NCBI GenBank assembly: GCA_026122225.1
Contig: JANEZZ010001564.1
Span: forward strand, 62,001 to 126,000
Source of the DNA: Heloderma charlesbogerti
Taxonomy: Eukaryota > Chordata > Lepidosauria > Squamata > Helodermatidae
Length of the DNA: 64,000 nt
Direction of reading: 5' to 3'
Shown: in pieces, positions 52,271 through 62,275 of the stretch
Layout of the letters: the number at the start of each line of letters is the position of its first letter
Position numbering within the stretch: position 1 is the first letter of the stretch
The notes under the pieces: generated by a model
Database searches by the model: none
What the model saw: only the letters and a program-made list of their open reading frames with translations
What the model was told of the DNA's origin: nothing
Position numbers and translations under genes: made by a program

Positions 52271-54848
52271 TTTGTTGTTGTTGTTGTTCAGTCGTTCAGT
52301 CGTGTCCGACTCTTCGTGACCCCATGGACCATAGCACGCCAGGCCTTCCTGTCCTGCGCTCTCTCCCGGAGTGTGCTCAAGTTCATATTCATTGCATCGG
52401 TGATGCTATCTAGCCATCTCATCCTCGGCCGTCCCCTTCTCCTTTTGCCTTCAGTCTTTCCCACATCAGGGTCTTTTCCAGAGAGTTTTCTCTTCGCATT
52501 AGGTGGCCAAAATATTTCAGCTTCAGCTTCAGTATCTGTCCTTCCAATGAGCACTCAGGGTTGATTTCCTTTAGGATGGACTGATTTGACCTCCTTGCAG
52601 TCCAGGGGACTCGTAAGAGTCTTCTCCAGCACCACAGTTCGAAAGCATCAATTCTTCGGCGCTCAGCCTTCCTTATAGTCCAGCTCTCACAGCCATACAT
52701 TACTACTGGGAAAACCATAGCTTTGATTAGACGGACCTTTGTCAGCAAGGTGATGTCTCTGCTTCTTACTATGCTGTCTAGGTTTGCCATAGCTTTCCTC
52801 CCAAGGAGCAAGCGTCTTTTAATTTCATGGCTACAGTCACCATCTGCGGTGATCTTGGAGCCCAAGAAAGTAAAATCTGTCACTGCTTCCATTTCTTCCC
52901 CTTCTATATGCCAGGAAGTGATGGGGCCAGATGCCATGATCTTAGTTTTCTTAATGTTGAGTTTCAAACCAGCTTTTGCACTCTCCTCTTTCACCCTCAA
53001 CAAGAGGCTCTTTAGATCCTCTTTGCTTTCTGCCATTAGGGTGGTATCATCTGCATATCGGAGGTTGTTGATAATTCTCCCAGCAATCTTAATTCCGACC
53101 TCTGATTCATCCAACCCGGCATTTCTCATGATGTACTCTGCATATAAGTTAAATAAACAGGGTGACAATATGCAGCCTTGTCATACTCCTTTCCCAATTT
53201 TGAACCACTCAGTTGTTCCATGTCTGGTTCTTACTGTTGCTTCTTGACCCTCGTACAGGTTTCTCAGGAGACAGGTAAGGTGGTCTGGTACTCCCATCAC
53301 TTTATGAATTTGCCACAGTTTGTTGTGATCCACACAATCAAAGGCTTTAGCGTAGTCAATGAAGTAGAAATAGACATTTTTCTGGAATTCTCTTGCTTTC
53401 TCCATGATGCAGCGAATGTTGGCGATTTGATCTCTAGTTCCTCTGCCTCTTCGAAACCCAGCTTGTACTTCCGGTAGTTCTCGGTTCGCATACTGCTGAA
53501 GCCTAGCTTGTAGGATTTTGAGCATCACCTTGATGGCATGTGAAATGAGTGCAATTGTGCGGTAGTTTGAACACTCTTTGGCATTGCCCTTCTTTGGAAT
53601 TGGAATGTAAACTGACCTTTTCCAGTCTTGCGGCCACTGTTGAGTGTTCCAAATTTGTTGGCATATTGAATGCAGCACTTTAACAGCATCATCTTTTAGG
53701 ATTTTAAATAGCTCAGCTGGAAGACTGTCATCTCCGCTAGCTTTGTTGTTACTAATGCTTCCTAAGGCCCATTTGACTTCACTCTCGAGGATGTCCAGCT
53801 CAAGTTCAGTGACCGCACTATCATGGCTATCAGGGACATTAAGATCTTTCCTGTGTAGTTCTTCTGTGTATTCTTTCCACCTCTTCTTAATCTCATCTGC
53901 TTCTGTTAGGTCCCCGCCTTCTTTGTCCTTTATCATGCCCGTCTTTGCACAAAACGTTCCCTTGTGATCTCCAATTTTCTTGAAGAGATCTCTAGTCTTT
54001 CCCATTCTGCTGTTTTCCTCCATTTCTTTGCATTGTTCATTTAAGAAGGCCTTCTTGTCTCTCCTTGCTATTCTCTGGAACTCTGCATTCAGTTGGATAT
54101 ATCTTCTCCTTTCTCCCTTGCTTTTCGCTTCCCTTCTTTCCTCAGCTACTTGTAAAGCCTCATCAGACAGCCACTTGGCTTTCTTGCATTTCTTTTTCTT
54201 TGGGATGGATTGAGTTGCTGCCTCCTGAACAATGTTACGGACCTTCGTCCATAGTTCCTCAGGTACTCTGTCTATCAGGTCTAATCCCTGAAATCTATTC
54301 CTCACCTCCACTGTATATTCATAAGGGATATGATTTAGGTCATACCTGAATGGTTTAGTGGTTTTCCCTATGTTCTTCAATTTAAGCCAAAATTTTGCAA
54401 GAAGCAGCTCATGATCTGAGCCACAGTCAGCTCCAGGTCTTGTTTTGACTGACTGTATAGAGCTTCTCCATCTTTGGCTGCAAAGGACATAATCAATCTG
54501 ATTTCGATATTGACCATTTGGTGATGTCCATGTGTAGAGTCATCTCTTGTGCTGTTGGAAAAGAGTGTTTGCTATGATCAGCGTGTTCTCTTGGCAAAAC
54601 TCTATTAGCTTTTGTCCTGCTTCATTTTGTACACCAAGGCCATGCCTGCCTGTTATCCCAGTGATTTCTTGACTTCCTACTTTAGCATTCCAATCCTCTA
54701 TGATGAAGAGGACATCTTTTTTTGGTGTTAGTTCTAGAAGGTGTTGTAGGTCTTCACAGAACCGATCAACCTCAGCTTCTTCAGCATCAGTGGTTGGGGC
54801 ATAGACTTGAATTACTGTGATGTTGAATGGTTTGCCTTGGATTCGTAC
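52271..54848 (-). mobile_element. BovB (RTE) LINE, 5' truncated, with 14-bp target-site duplication
   Basis: Minus-strand BovB from inside the endonuclease (first residues VRIQGKPFNITVIQVYAPT) to the 3' end with an 'aac' repeat tail (plus-strand 'ttgttgttgttgttca' at 52273). Both ends abut the direct repeat tggaaaggctatat. Truncation at the 5' end is usual for LINE insertion by target-primed reverse transcription. Long open stretches suggest it is fairly young. Confidence 0.95.
52288..54848 (-). pseudogene. BovB ORF2 (endonuclease-reverse transcriptase), two stops and a frameshift
   Basis: One frame runs from 54848 to about 52465 with only two stops. Endonuclease part: IEDWNAKVG (the usual Gly before Asp-Trp-Asn is Glu here), then YRNQIDYVL and SDHELLLAKF. 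Reverse transcriptase: SVYIPIPKKGNAKECSNYR, VYFYFIDYAKAFDCVDH (motif A), QGCILSPCLFNLY (motif B), LRYADDTTLM (motif C). C-terminal part: EAVTDFTFLGSKI, MYGCESWTIRKAE, LWCWRRLLRVPW. Stops lie at 54542-54540 and 53183-53181, each where Arg is expected, which fits CGA to TGA change. Near 52465 a frameshift moves the last 60 codons to another frame (to 52288). The nested copy at 2.96 kb keeps that C-terminus in frame. Confidence 0.92.
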
Positions 54849-54862
54849 TGGAAAGGCTATAT
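54849..54862. repeat. target-site duplication, right copy
   Basis: Second copy of tggaaaggctatat. The apparent extra N-terminal residues of the BovB frame beyond this point are flanking DNA. Confidence 0.9.
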
Positions 54863-54989
54863 ACAGTAGCTCTATTTGGGCATTCTCCTTCATGTAATTA
54901 CAATCATTGGGGGGGGGCAGCCCCACTAATTGGCCTTAGCACTCTGAGCATCTTCATTGTCACCTTCTATGCCTTGGAGGGGGAAGGTT

Positions 54990-55480
54990 TGAGTAGGGAT
55001 GGATGCATCTGTCAATTTCTTCTGTATTTGATGTTTTAAAAAATATCTCAACTTCTTTCCATCCTGTATATGAAGAAATTTGTGGATTTTGGTGAATTCT
55101 TTGAAAAAATGAATTGCAACAAAATTTCTACCCATCGGCACTGGCCCAATTCAATAATACAGCTATTCTCCCAGCGTGGAGAGGATCGTCCCTGCTATCA
55201 TATAGCTGGTAAAGATGAGAAGCTTGTCAGAAAAAAGAGGCAGCAACCCTAATTCAGCATTGCAAATATGGTTGAATACGCAGGGATTCGAATCCAGAAT
55301 TTTAAGAGCTAAACATTCAAAGTCCTGGGCCTGGATGGATGTATCTGTCAGTTTTGGTTTCTCTAACTTTCATATTGTTTAACTCTCAAGTTCTTTCCAT
55401 CCTGCTTATGAAGAATTTTGCAAATTTTGGTATTTTCTTCAACCAAATATACAAACTTCTCACCTAGTGGGGAAATTCTC
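54990..55480. repeat. two direct copies of a hAT-related unit
   Basis: 'tagggatggatgcatctgtc' (54993) and 'cctggatggatgtatctgtc' (55330) start two similar stretches with 'ctttccatcctg' and 'tatgaagaa' plus 'tttggt' parts about 340 bases apart. They resemble the TAGGGATGT family next door. No TSD established. Confidence 0.5.
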
Positions 55481-55493
55481 ACCCTGTCTGAAG

Positions 55494-56220
55494 TAGGGAT
55501 GTATGGCTTTTGTAAAATTCATTCTGTCTGTGTTTAGTGGTTTGTCAGGTGCATTTGGTTCTGTCATCCACTCATTGGCAGAATCAGATTTTTTCCAGTT
55601 TCCCAAATTTGCAAAAAATTGCATAAATTTGCATTTATGCAAATTCAACAGTGCGCAAATTTGCATTTATTTATTTATTACATTTATATCCCGCCTTTTT
55701 TCCTCCAAGGAACTCAAGGCGGTGTACATAATCCTCCTCCTCCTCCATTTTATCCTCACAACAACAACCCTGTGAGGTAGGTTGGGCTGAGAGTATGTGA
55801 CTGGCCCAAAGTCACCCAGTGAGCTTCCATGGCCGAGTGGGGACTAGAACCCGGATCTCCCGACTCCCAGTCCAGCACTCTAGCCACTACACCATGCTGG
55901 CTCTCACTTGTGAAAACGTGCAAACCCCTCCAAATATGCAAATCCAAAATGCGCAAATCTTCCCCAAAAGCACATTTTCATACTTTAGTTTATGGGGGAA
56001 ATGGGCATTTTCAGCCAGTGGTTTTTTAAAAAATTATTTTAAGTGTTGTTTTTTCAAATTAAATTTCCATAAAATTCCAGAAAGTTAAAAAAAAAATAAA
56101 TCCACAAGTCTACATAACCTGTGTGACTTTGGGAAAGCCAGTCCACTACAGAATCCACAGGTTGGATACATAGAAATCCGAACTCATTTGATTCTGTTGC
56201 AGATTTCTCTGACATCCCTA
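55494..56220. mobile_element. hAT-like non-autonomous element, TAGGGATGT family, copy 2
   Basis: Starts TAGGGATGT (55494) and ends ACATCCCTA (56220). Flanks gtctgaag (55486-55493) and gtctgatg (56221-56228) agree at seven of eight bases. A MIR-like SINE (55660-55905) is inserted within it. No transposase. The ends and duplication length match copy 1 at 14348-15019. Confidence 0.82.
55660..55905 (-). mobile_element. SINE with tRNA-like head and MIR-like core
   Basis: Antisense of the family at 20.04 kb: 'atatcccgccttttttcctc', 'tgactggcccaaagtcaccc', 'gggactagaacccggatctc' (B box region) and 'agccactacaccatgctggc' (head). It ends in 'atttatttatttatta' on the tail side. Confidence 0.85.
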
Positions 56221-59176
56221 GTCTGATGTGGGGAGCTTGCTCTGTGCATGTAGCTCTCTGCATAATTTAGAGGCCTATGCAATCTGGATTCTGCATCATG
56301 TGCAGAGCCTACACACATAATGTAGCTCCTTGCTTCTGACCTTCTTCCTTCAATGCATAGAAGGTGGTGATAGGGATATGATAGAAGAGGCGGGGCCAGC
56401 AACCATGGCCACACTCCCCCCCCCATGTAATTGTAATAGGGCAAATTAATATGGCTCAGAGAATAGTCCAGAGAATATCCTGGACTCTGGAGAAACATGA
56501 TGCAGTTCTACTGCTGAGATTACATAGTTCAACCTTAGAACCATACACAACTTGCATGCACAGAGGCCTGCACTCTTTGGCAAACGATCGTGGCATGTGT
56601 ATAATGACATTTATAACAAAGTTTTATTTAAATAAATGAAAAGGAAATATTGGCATATGCAGATTATCATTCAGGATCACAAAATATATCTGCACCTGCT
56701 GAGATTTCTCTTCCACGGGACTATGAAAAGAACAGGAGCCCTCTACCCCTTTACCTTAAGAGTAAAACATATACACACAGTCACCGAAAGCCTTTGATTT
56801 ATTTGGCTCTTCTTCATTGTGAAACTTTGTGGAATAACAGAGGCACAAACTTGTACACAAGAACGTCAATGCTCAGACTTGCCATTATTCAGAAGGGTAG
56901 ATCTGATAATGAGATGGAGCATATTTTTTTTTTCCTTTCCTTTAATTCTTGAAGCATACACTTTGGTTCAGAACGTGAGGATAGCATGAAAGACAGCATT
57001 ATTTCCTCACAATGTCAGGCCTAGAGGTCTTGAAAGGCTTTGGAATTCACAGTGAATGGCTTATAATTTGTGCATATATGTTATACTGAGTTGGGACAAT
57101 GACACATGTACATTGTGCATTTACAAATGATGTTGGGCCACGTGATTAGAAACGGCTGTTTTCATTTCAGACTCTCTCTCTCTTTAAAGATAATCATTTT
57201 TATGTTCTATTTTCTTTTTTTAAACCCTGCAATTCTAGTGCACGCCAAGATTGAATCACTCTATTCTTACATAATTTTCCATGGGATTGTTGCAAGTCAT
57301 AAAGAAATCCAATTAAATTTCCCTTACAAGCACAGAAACTCATTCAGCACAGCTTTATAAAGTGGGTTCGTGTTGTATGGAATGCCTGAGAAATGAACAG
57401 CATGCGGTGACCATCCAGTTGCATATCCTATGTGACAAGACAGAAAGAGAGAGAGAGAGAGAGATTCACCATCAGCCATGTTTCAAAGAAGGTATTTTCA
57501 GATGTCTACACCCGGTGCCACTTATCTGCTCCTGCAGTTCAGAATGTGGATGTTCATGGCATCTGCTGAACCATTCTGAACACTGTATGCTTAATGCGTT
57601 ATCTGCTGAGACTCTGACTTTTTCAAATGTTGTTATCTTGGAAGCTGGGCTAATGACATCTGATTCAGTGTTTTATGGTGTTCTGGAGGTTTAAGCAGAT
57701 GAGATCTGCATAAAGTTTGGACATTTTGGGGTTATACATGCTGTGGACTGAACAAGCAAAATAAAAAGGAAAATAATGGACAGTCTCTGATTTTCACTCT
57801 ATAATTATTTGGGTGACATTTTTTGGAAACAAAATTAATCTATCCAGGTTGTGACAGACAGGAGAGGTGAAACTTATGCCCCTTTTCATTTTGCCCTCTC
57901 TTCATAGGCAGTCAGTCTAAATGTACATAGTGAGGCTGAACACATAAGAAAATGTAGAGTTCACATGGACCTTCTTTGCTAAAACTGCCTCCTTATTTCA
58001 CAGCTGTGTTTTCGGGAAAAGTTCAGCCATTGCCATTTCTCTAATCTCAGTACTGCAGGGAAGTGAGAAGTGGCATGTGCTGAAATTCTCCCCTATTACC
58101 AGAGACATCAGGTCACCTTTGAAGTACTGGCATTTCCTAGCCTAGTGTGTCCTCCTTGCCTTCTTGGTTTGGATCATAACATGTTTCAGTTAAAAAGGAA
58201 GTGGAGTGGAGCACTGCCGGATTAACCCCAGGGCTAAGAGGGCTGCAACCCCCCAACTCAACTTCTCAGGGGCCTGCCAGCTAGCCCAGATTCTCAGCTT
58301 TCAAATAAGAAAAAGAGCATGTCTCTGGCCCCTGTAGAACCTGAGTTATGAGGCAAAACTTTCAGGCACATTCCAATGGTTTTGTGAGAAATGGGCAATC
58401 GTTCTGACCAATCATTTTGTGAGATATCAGCCTGCTATCACCTTTTAGTGTGTTTGGCCAATGAGTGAAGGCACAGCCATGATCAACCTTTGGCCACAAA
58501 AATAAGTATTGAATGAAGACTTGTCTGCAGAAGGGACTTCCTGTTTCATTTCGAGCCCTCCCCCCCTTTTGGTCTACCCTCATGGAATAGTAATTACCAT
58601 AGAAAACAGTTGGGAAATCCAGAGTTTTAGTGTAGCGTGATTGGGGAGTAGCATATCCAGCCCCACACAATGGGTAGCAGGAATAACAAGAGTTCATGTT
58701 CTTTCTAGGTCAGGTCTTATTTTATTGGGGGGCGGGAATCTTGTTGTTGTTTTTACTGCATTTGCAACCGTTAAAAAAACCCTGCCATGATAAATAAATT
58801 CTGCCATTATACCCATGTTGTGTGTGAAAGGGGCACAGTGGCTGACTTTGGGTTACACCAGCCCCACAAAGTAGTCCATGGTTGTTATCCCCATTTTGCT
58901 GGGAAGGAGAGGAGTGTATGACATCACTTCAGAGTAGTCCAGAGTTGTTATCTAGTCTGCTAGTGGGCTGGGAGCTGCTTTTTGGGGCAGGGGGGGGATG
59001 AAGTTAGGGGAGGGGACAGGGCTGTGAAGTATTTAATGAAAAGGAGGATACTTTCCTTCATTAAATACTTCCAGGATTTAATTTCCTTCAGACCTCACTG
59101 TCTACAATCCCACCATGACCACCATCTGTCTGTCTGTCTGTCTGTCTATCTATTTGTATATCTATCTGTATATAAA
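56221..59176. other. non-coding DNA
   Basis: (GA)n at 57444-57465 and (CTGT)n at 59127-59148. 57080-57360 is repeat-free and may be conserved. ORFs under 115 codons lack protein features. No gene. Confidence 0.5.
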
Positions 59177-59204
59177 CCTGAACATAGGAAACTGCCTCAT
59201 ACTG

Positions 59205-59591
59205 AGAGCTTTTCCACACGAGATTGTCAATCAGGTGTGAATGGGCTGCATCTGCTTTTGGTTTTGTCACAGAATTGAGCTCCAAGCACTACACAAGAGC
59301 ATTTCCTTTCCTGCATTTCTGCTACTGAGATGCAGGAACCTTTAGGTGGCACTCTGGGGTGCCACCTAAAGGTTCCTGCATCTCAGTAGCAGAAATGCAC
59401 TAATACACCTGGGGAAAAAAGCTGTTCCTTTGCTTTCACAATTAAATGCCGTATTTTCCCTGTTCATAAGAACTCGCTGCAAGTGCTCGTTAGAAGCAGA
59501 AGCGAAAGTGGAGGGTCATGATCTTGTCTACAGAACAACCGTGAGTACAGAATGACAAGTGCATGATAAATGCCTCATACAGAAAAGCTCT
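59205..59591 (+). mobile_element. TIR element family P, copy 3, with palindrome
   Basis: Ends AGAGCTTTTC and GAAAAGCTCT are perfect 10-bp inverted repeats, extended with mismatches. The body matches copies 1 and 2 ('cacagaattgagctccaagc', 'ttgctttcacaattaaat', 'gtgcatgataaatgcctcat'). It interrupts a SINE. The target-site duplication length is unclear (3 bp 'ctg' is possible), so the superfamily is open. Confidence 0.78.
59313..59398. repeat. perfect palindrome, 40-bp arms, 6-base loop
   Basis: Arm 59313-59352 is the exact reverse complement of 59359-59398, loop tctggg. Copies 1 and 2 of the same element do not have it. Confidence 0.96.
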
Positions 59592-59799
59592 GTGTCAGAC
59601 CGTTGGCTCATCTAACCCACTGTTGTTGACACTGACTGGCAGCGGCTCTCCAGGGTTTCAGGCAGGATTCTTTCCTAGCCCTATCTGGAGGTGTCAGGAT
59701 TGAACCTGGGACTTTTTGCATGCAAAACACATGCTCTACCTGCTGAACTATGGTCCCACCCGAAAATCCCCATAATGCATCTAAAGAAGCAGGCTATAA

Positions 59800-59868
59800 T
59801 CCGTTAAAATTTATGCCAGAATAAATGTTTTTGTCTTTAAAGTGCCATAAGACCCCACTGCTTTTGCT
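59800..59868 (+). repeat. tail fragment like the 23.7-kb relic
   Basis: 'aataaatgtttttgtcttta' and 'aagtgccataagaccccact' plus 'gcttttgctg' match the tail found antisense at 23585-23625. It is the target of the L2 insertion that follows. Confidence 0.5.
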
Positions 59869-59875
59869 GTTGATA

Positions 59876-61602
59876 AAGTTTATTATTATTATTATTATTA
59901 AATTTATTAATTGCCCATCTGGCTGGTCACCCAGCCACTCTGGGCGATGTACAACATACAATAAAACAGTTTAAAACAATAAAATTCTACAATAAAAACA
60001 TTTTCTAAAATACCCTAACCCACCCCAAATGCCTGCCTGAACAACCACGTTTTTAATGCACGACGGAAGCTCATTAAAGAGGGGGCATGACGGAGTTCCC
60101 TTGGGAGGGAGTTCCATAGAGTGGGGGCCACCACAGAAAAGGCCCTCTCCCTCATCCCCACCAGTCTAGCTGTCCTGGCTGATGGGACAGAGAGAAGGCC
60201 ATCCGAGGCTGATCTTGTTAAGCGGCCTGTCTGGTGCTGCTGGAGGCACTCCTTAAGATAGGCTGGGCTGGAACCATATAGGGTTTTAAAGGTCAAAACC
60301 AACACCTTGAATTTGGCCTGGAAAACAACTGGTAACCAGTGCAACTCCTTCAGCACTGGAGTGATGTGATCTCGCCAGTGGCTGCCTTTAATCAGGCGAG
60401 CCGCCGCGTTCTGTACCAGCTGCAGTTTCCGAACCGTCTTCAAGGGTAACCCCACATAGAGCGCATTACAGTAGTCTAAACAAGAGGAGACCAGGGCATG
60501 TACTACCGATGGGAGCAGATGGTCGGGAAGGAAGGGGCGCAGCCACCGTATCAGATGGAGTTGATACAGCGCTGTCCGGCTCACAGCTGACACCTGAGCC
60601 TCCGTGGACAGCTGGGAGTCCAAAATGACCCCCAGGCTGCGGACCTGGTCTTTCAAGGGTAGCCGTACCCCATTCAACACCAGGTCAACATCCCCCAACC
60701 TCCTCTTGTCTCCCACCAAATGTACCTCGGTCTTGTCAGGGTTCAGCTTCAGCTTATTCCTCCCCATCCAGCCACTCACCGTCTCCAGACATTTGGACAG
60801 GGATTCTATAGCCAACCTTGGTGAAGATTTGAACGAGAGGTAGAGCTGCGTGTCATCCGCATATTGATGACACTGCACCCCAAACCTCCTGATGATAGCC
60901 CCCAGCGGCGTCACATAGATGTTAAATAGCATCGGGGAGAGGATGGAACCTTGTGGCACCCCACAAGTAAGTGGCCACGGGTCCGAAACCTCCTCTCCCA
61001 GTGCTACCCTCTGGTACCTGCCGGAGAGGAAGGACTGGAACCACCGCAATACGGTGTCTCCAATGCCCAACCCCTCCAGGTGGTCCAGGAGGATACCGTG
61101 GTCAACGGTATCAAAAGCCGCTGAGAGGTCGAGGAGAACAAGGAAGGAGCATTCAGCCCTATCCAGAGCCCTCCTCATATCATCTACCAAGGTGACCAAG
61201 GCCATTTCTGTCCCATGCCCAAGCCTGAAGCCCGACTGAAATGGATCTAGATAATCGATTTCTTCCAAGTGTGCCTTCAACTGCACCGCCACCACCCGCT
61301 CAATCACCTTGCCCCAAAATGGCAGATTTGAGACTGGGTAAAAGTTGTTCGAAACTTGAGGATCCAAGGAGGGCTTCTTTAAGAGCGGTCTTATCACTGC
61401 CTCCTTGAGGGCTGATGGCATCACTCCCTCCTCAAGGGAGACGTTCACCACCGCACTGATCCCCTCACCCAGTCTCTCTCTGCAGCCCATAATGAGCCAA
61501 GATGGGCAAGGATCAAGTAAGCAGCTGGTCAGCCGTACAGATGAAAGCACCTTGTCCACTTCATCAGGAGGAAGAAGCTGGAACCGATCCAAGTTTCTTT
61601 GA
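59876..61602 (-). mobile_element. L2-clade LINE, 5' truncated, RT frame open
   Basis: Antisense L2 with the 3' end at about 59876 ((ATT)n at 59880-59900, then 'cactctgggcgatgtacaac') and the 5' truncation at about 61602. The 7-bp direct repeat gttgata (59869-59875, 61603-61609) is a plausible target-site duplication. About 1.73 kb. Confidence 0.9.
60015..61592 (-). CDS. L2 ORF2 C-terminal part: reverse transcriptase
   Basis: 525 codons open with no stop; the Met at 61592 is simply the first in the truncated frame, and the endonuclease is missing. Reverse transcriptase: IRPLLKKPSLDP, NNFYPVSNLPFWGKVIE (most relatives have NYRPVSNLP, so the Arg is changed here), FLVLLDLSAAFDTVDH with Asp155, GVPQGSILSPMLFNIYV, QYADDTQLYLSF with Asp246 and Asp247. 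The later part LKELHWLPVVFQAKFKVLVL and SFRRALKTWLFRQAF is the L2 C-terminal domain. LDLSAAFDTVDH with YADDTQLY is the L2 pattern, distinct from CR1 (LDFSKAFD, FADD). The element cannot move alone because of the truncation. Confidence 0.92.
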   Translation of the reverse strand: MDRFQLLPPDEVDKVLSSVRLTSCLLDPCPSWLIMGCRERLGEGISAVVNVSLEEGVMPSALKEAVIRPLLKKPSLDPQVSNNFYPVSNLPFWGKVIERVVAVQLKAHLEEIDYLDPFQSGFRLGHGTEMALVTLVDDMRRALDRAECSFLVLLDLSAAFDTVDHGILLDHLEGLGIGDTVLRWFQSFLSGRYQRVALGEEVSDPWPLTCGVPQGSILSPMLFNIYVTPLGAIIRRFGVQCHQYADDTQLYLSFKSSPRLAIESLSKCLETVSGWMGRNKLKLNPDKTEVHLVGDKRRLGDVDLVLNGVRLPLKDQVRSLGVILDSQLSTEAQVSAVSRTALYQLHLIRWLRPFLPDHLLPSVVHALVSSCLDYCNALYVGLPLKTVRKLQLVQNAAARLIKGSHWRDHITPVLKELHWLPVVFQAKFKVLVLTFKTLYGSSPAYLKECLQQHQTGRLTRSASDGLLSVPSARTARLVGMRERAFSVVAPTLWNSLPRELRHAPSLMSFRRALKTWLFRQAFGVG

Positions 61603-61959
61603 GTTGATATTCATGCAGAAGATGGAGGCATATGGGTGGGGCAAATGAGAAGCTAGAGGATGTTTTTCGAATTTTGAATGTTTAATATCAGTTATAAGAG
61701 TTGGTGTCCATCTTCAAGCCCCCTCCCCAGGATCTCTATAAGATAAATTTCCAAGTGGGGTACTTGATGTATCTTTTATCTACCGCACATGCACGTACAT
61801 GAGTGCATACAGTAATGCAGTGCACCGGTGGCCATTTTACATGCCAGGGAGGCTTATTGTGAACATATTGTAAGACAATTATGTTTTTCTAGTATAGAAT
61901 TATTGACTTTATTTAATTTCATTATATATTATATTATATTATATTATATTATATTATAG
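61603..61959. other. flank with (ATATT)n microsatellite
   Basis: 61922-61958 is a (ATTAT)n run of about 37 bases. Nothing else recognised. Confidence 0.7.
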
Positions 61960-62165
61960 AGATCCAGTGTGGCATAGTGATTAGCGTGTTGGACTGGTAC
62001 TTGGGAAATCCAGGTACTAGATCCCACTTGGCCATGAAGCTCACTGGGTGTCTTTGGGCCAGTCACTGACTTTCAGCCTAACCAACCTTGCTGTGAAGAT
62101 AAAATGAAGCGGAGGAGGAGGATCATGTAAGCCACCTGCATATATAAATGTAATTTTAAAAATGG
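61960..62165 (+). mobile_element. SINE with tRNA-like head and MIR-like core
   Basis: 'gatccagtgtggcatagtga' (head), 'ccatgaagctcactgggtgt' and 'ctttgggccagtcactgact' (core), 'aggaggatcatgtaagccac' (end). It follows the ATATT run directly. Confidence 0.82.
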
Positions 62166-62169
62166 GTTG

Positions 62170-62275
62170 CCTTTCCTCAAGGAACTAAAGATCTCATTTT
62201 ACCTTCACACCAGTCCTATGAGGTAAGTTAGGCTGAGAGGTAGTGACTGGCCCAGATCATCCAATGAGAAATTGG
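62170..62275 (-). repeat. MIR-like SINE, 3' half, inverted
   Basis: 'cctttcctcaaggaactaaa', 'cctatgaggtaagttaggct' and 'gactggcccagatcatccaa' match the antisense of the core and tail of the family; the head is missing. Confidence 0.7.

Larger units (their letters stand above)
59177..59762 (-). mobile_element. tRNA-Ala-derived SINE, split by a TIR element
   Basis: The SINE tail 'gaacataggaaactgcctca' (59180) and the body plus head at 59592-59762 ('gactggcagcggctctccag', 'ttgaacctgggactttttgc', 'ctgctgaactatggtccc') belong together; the family P element 59205-59591 sits between them. The head contains antisense A and B boxes of a tRNA-Ala-like promoter. Confidence 0.8.

Noticed and set aside
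54540..54926. BovB endonuclease frame starting upstream at 54926
   Set aside because: The 14-bp target-site duplication at 54849-54862 shows that BovB begins there; the upstream residues are flanking DNA.
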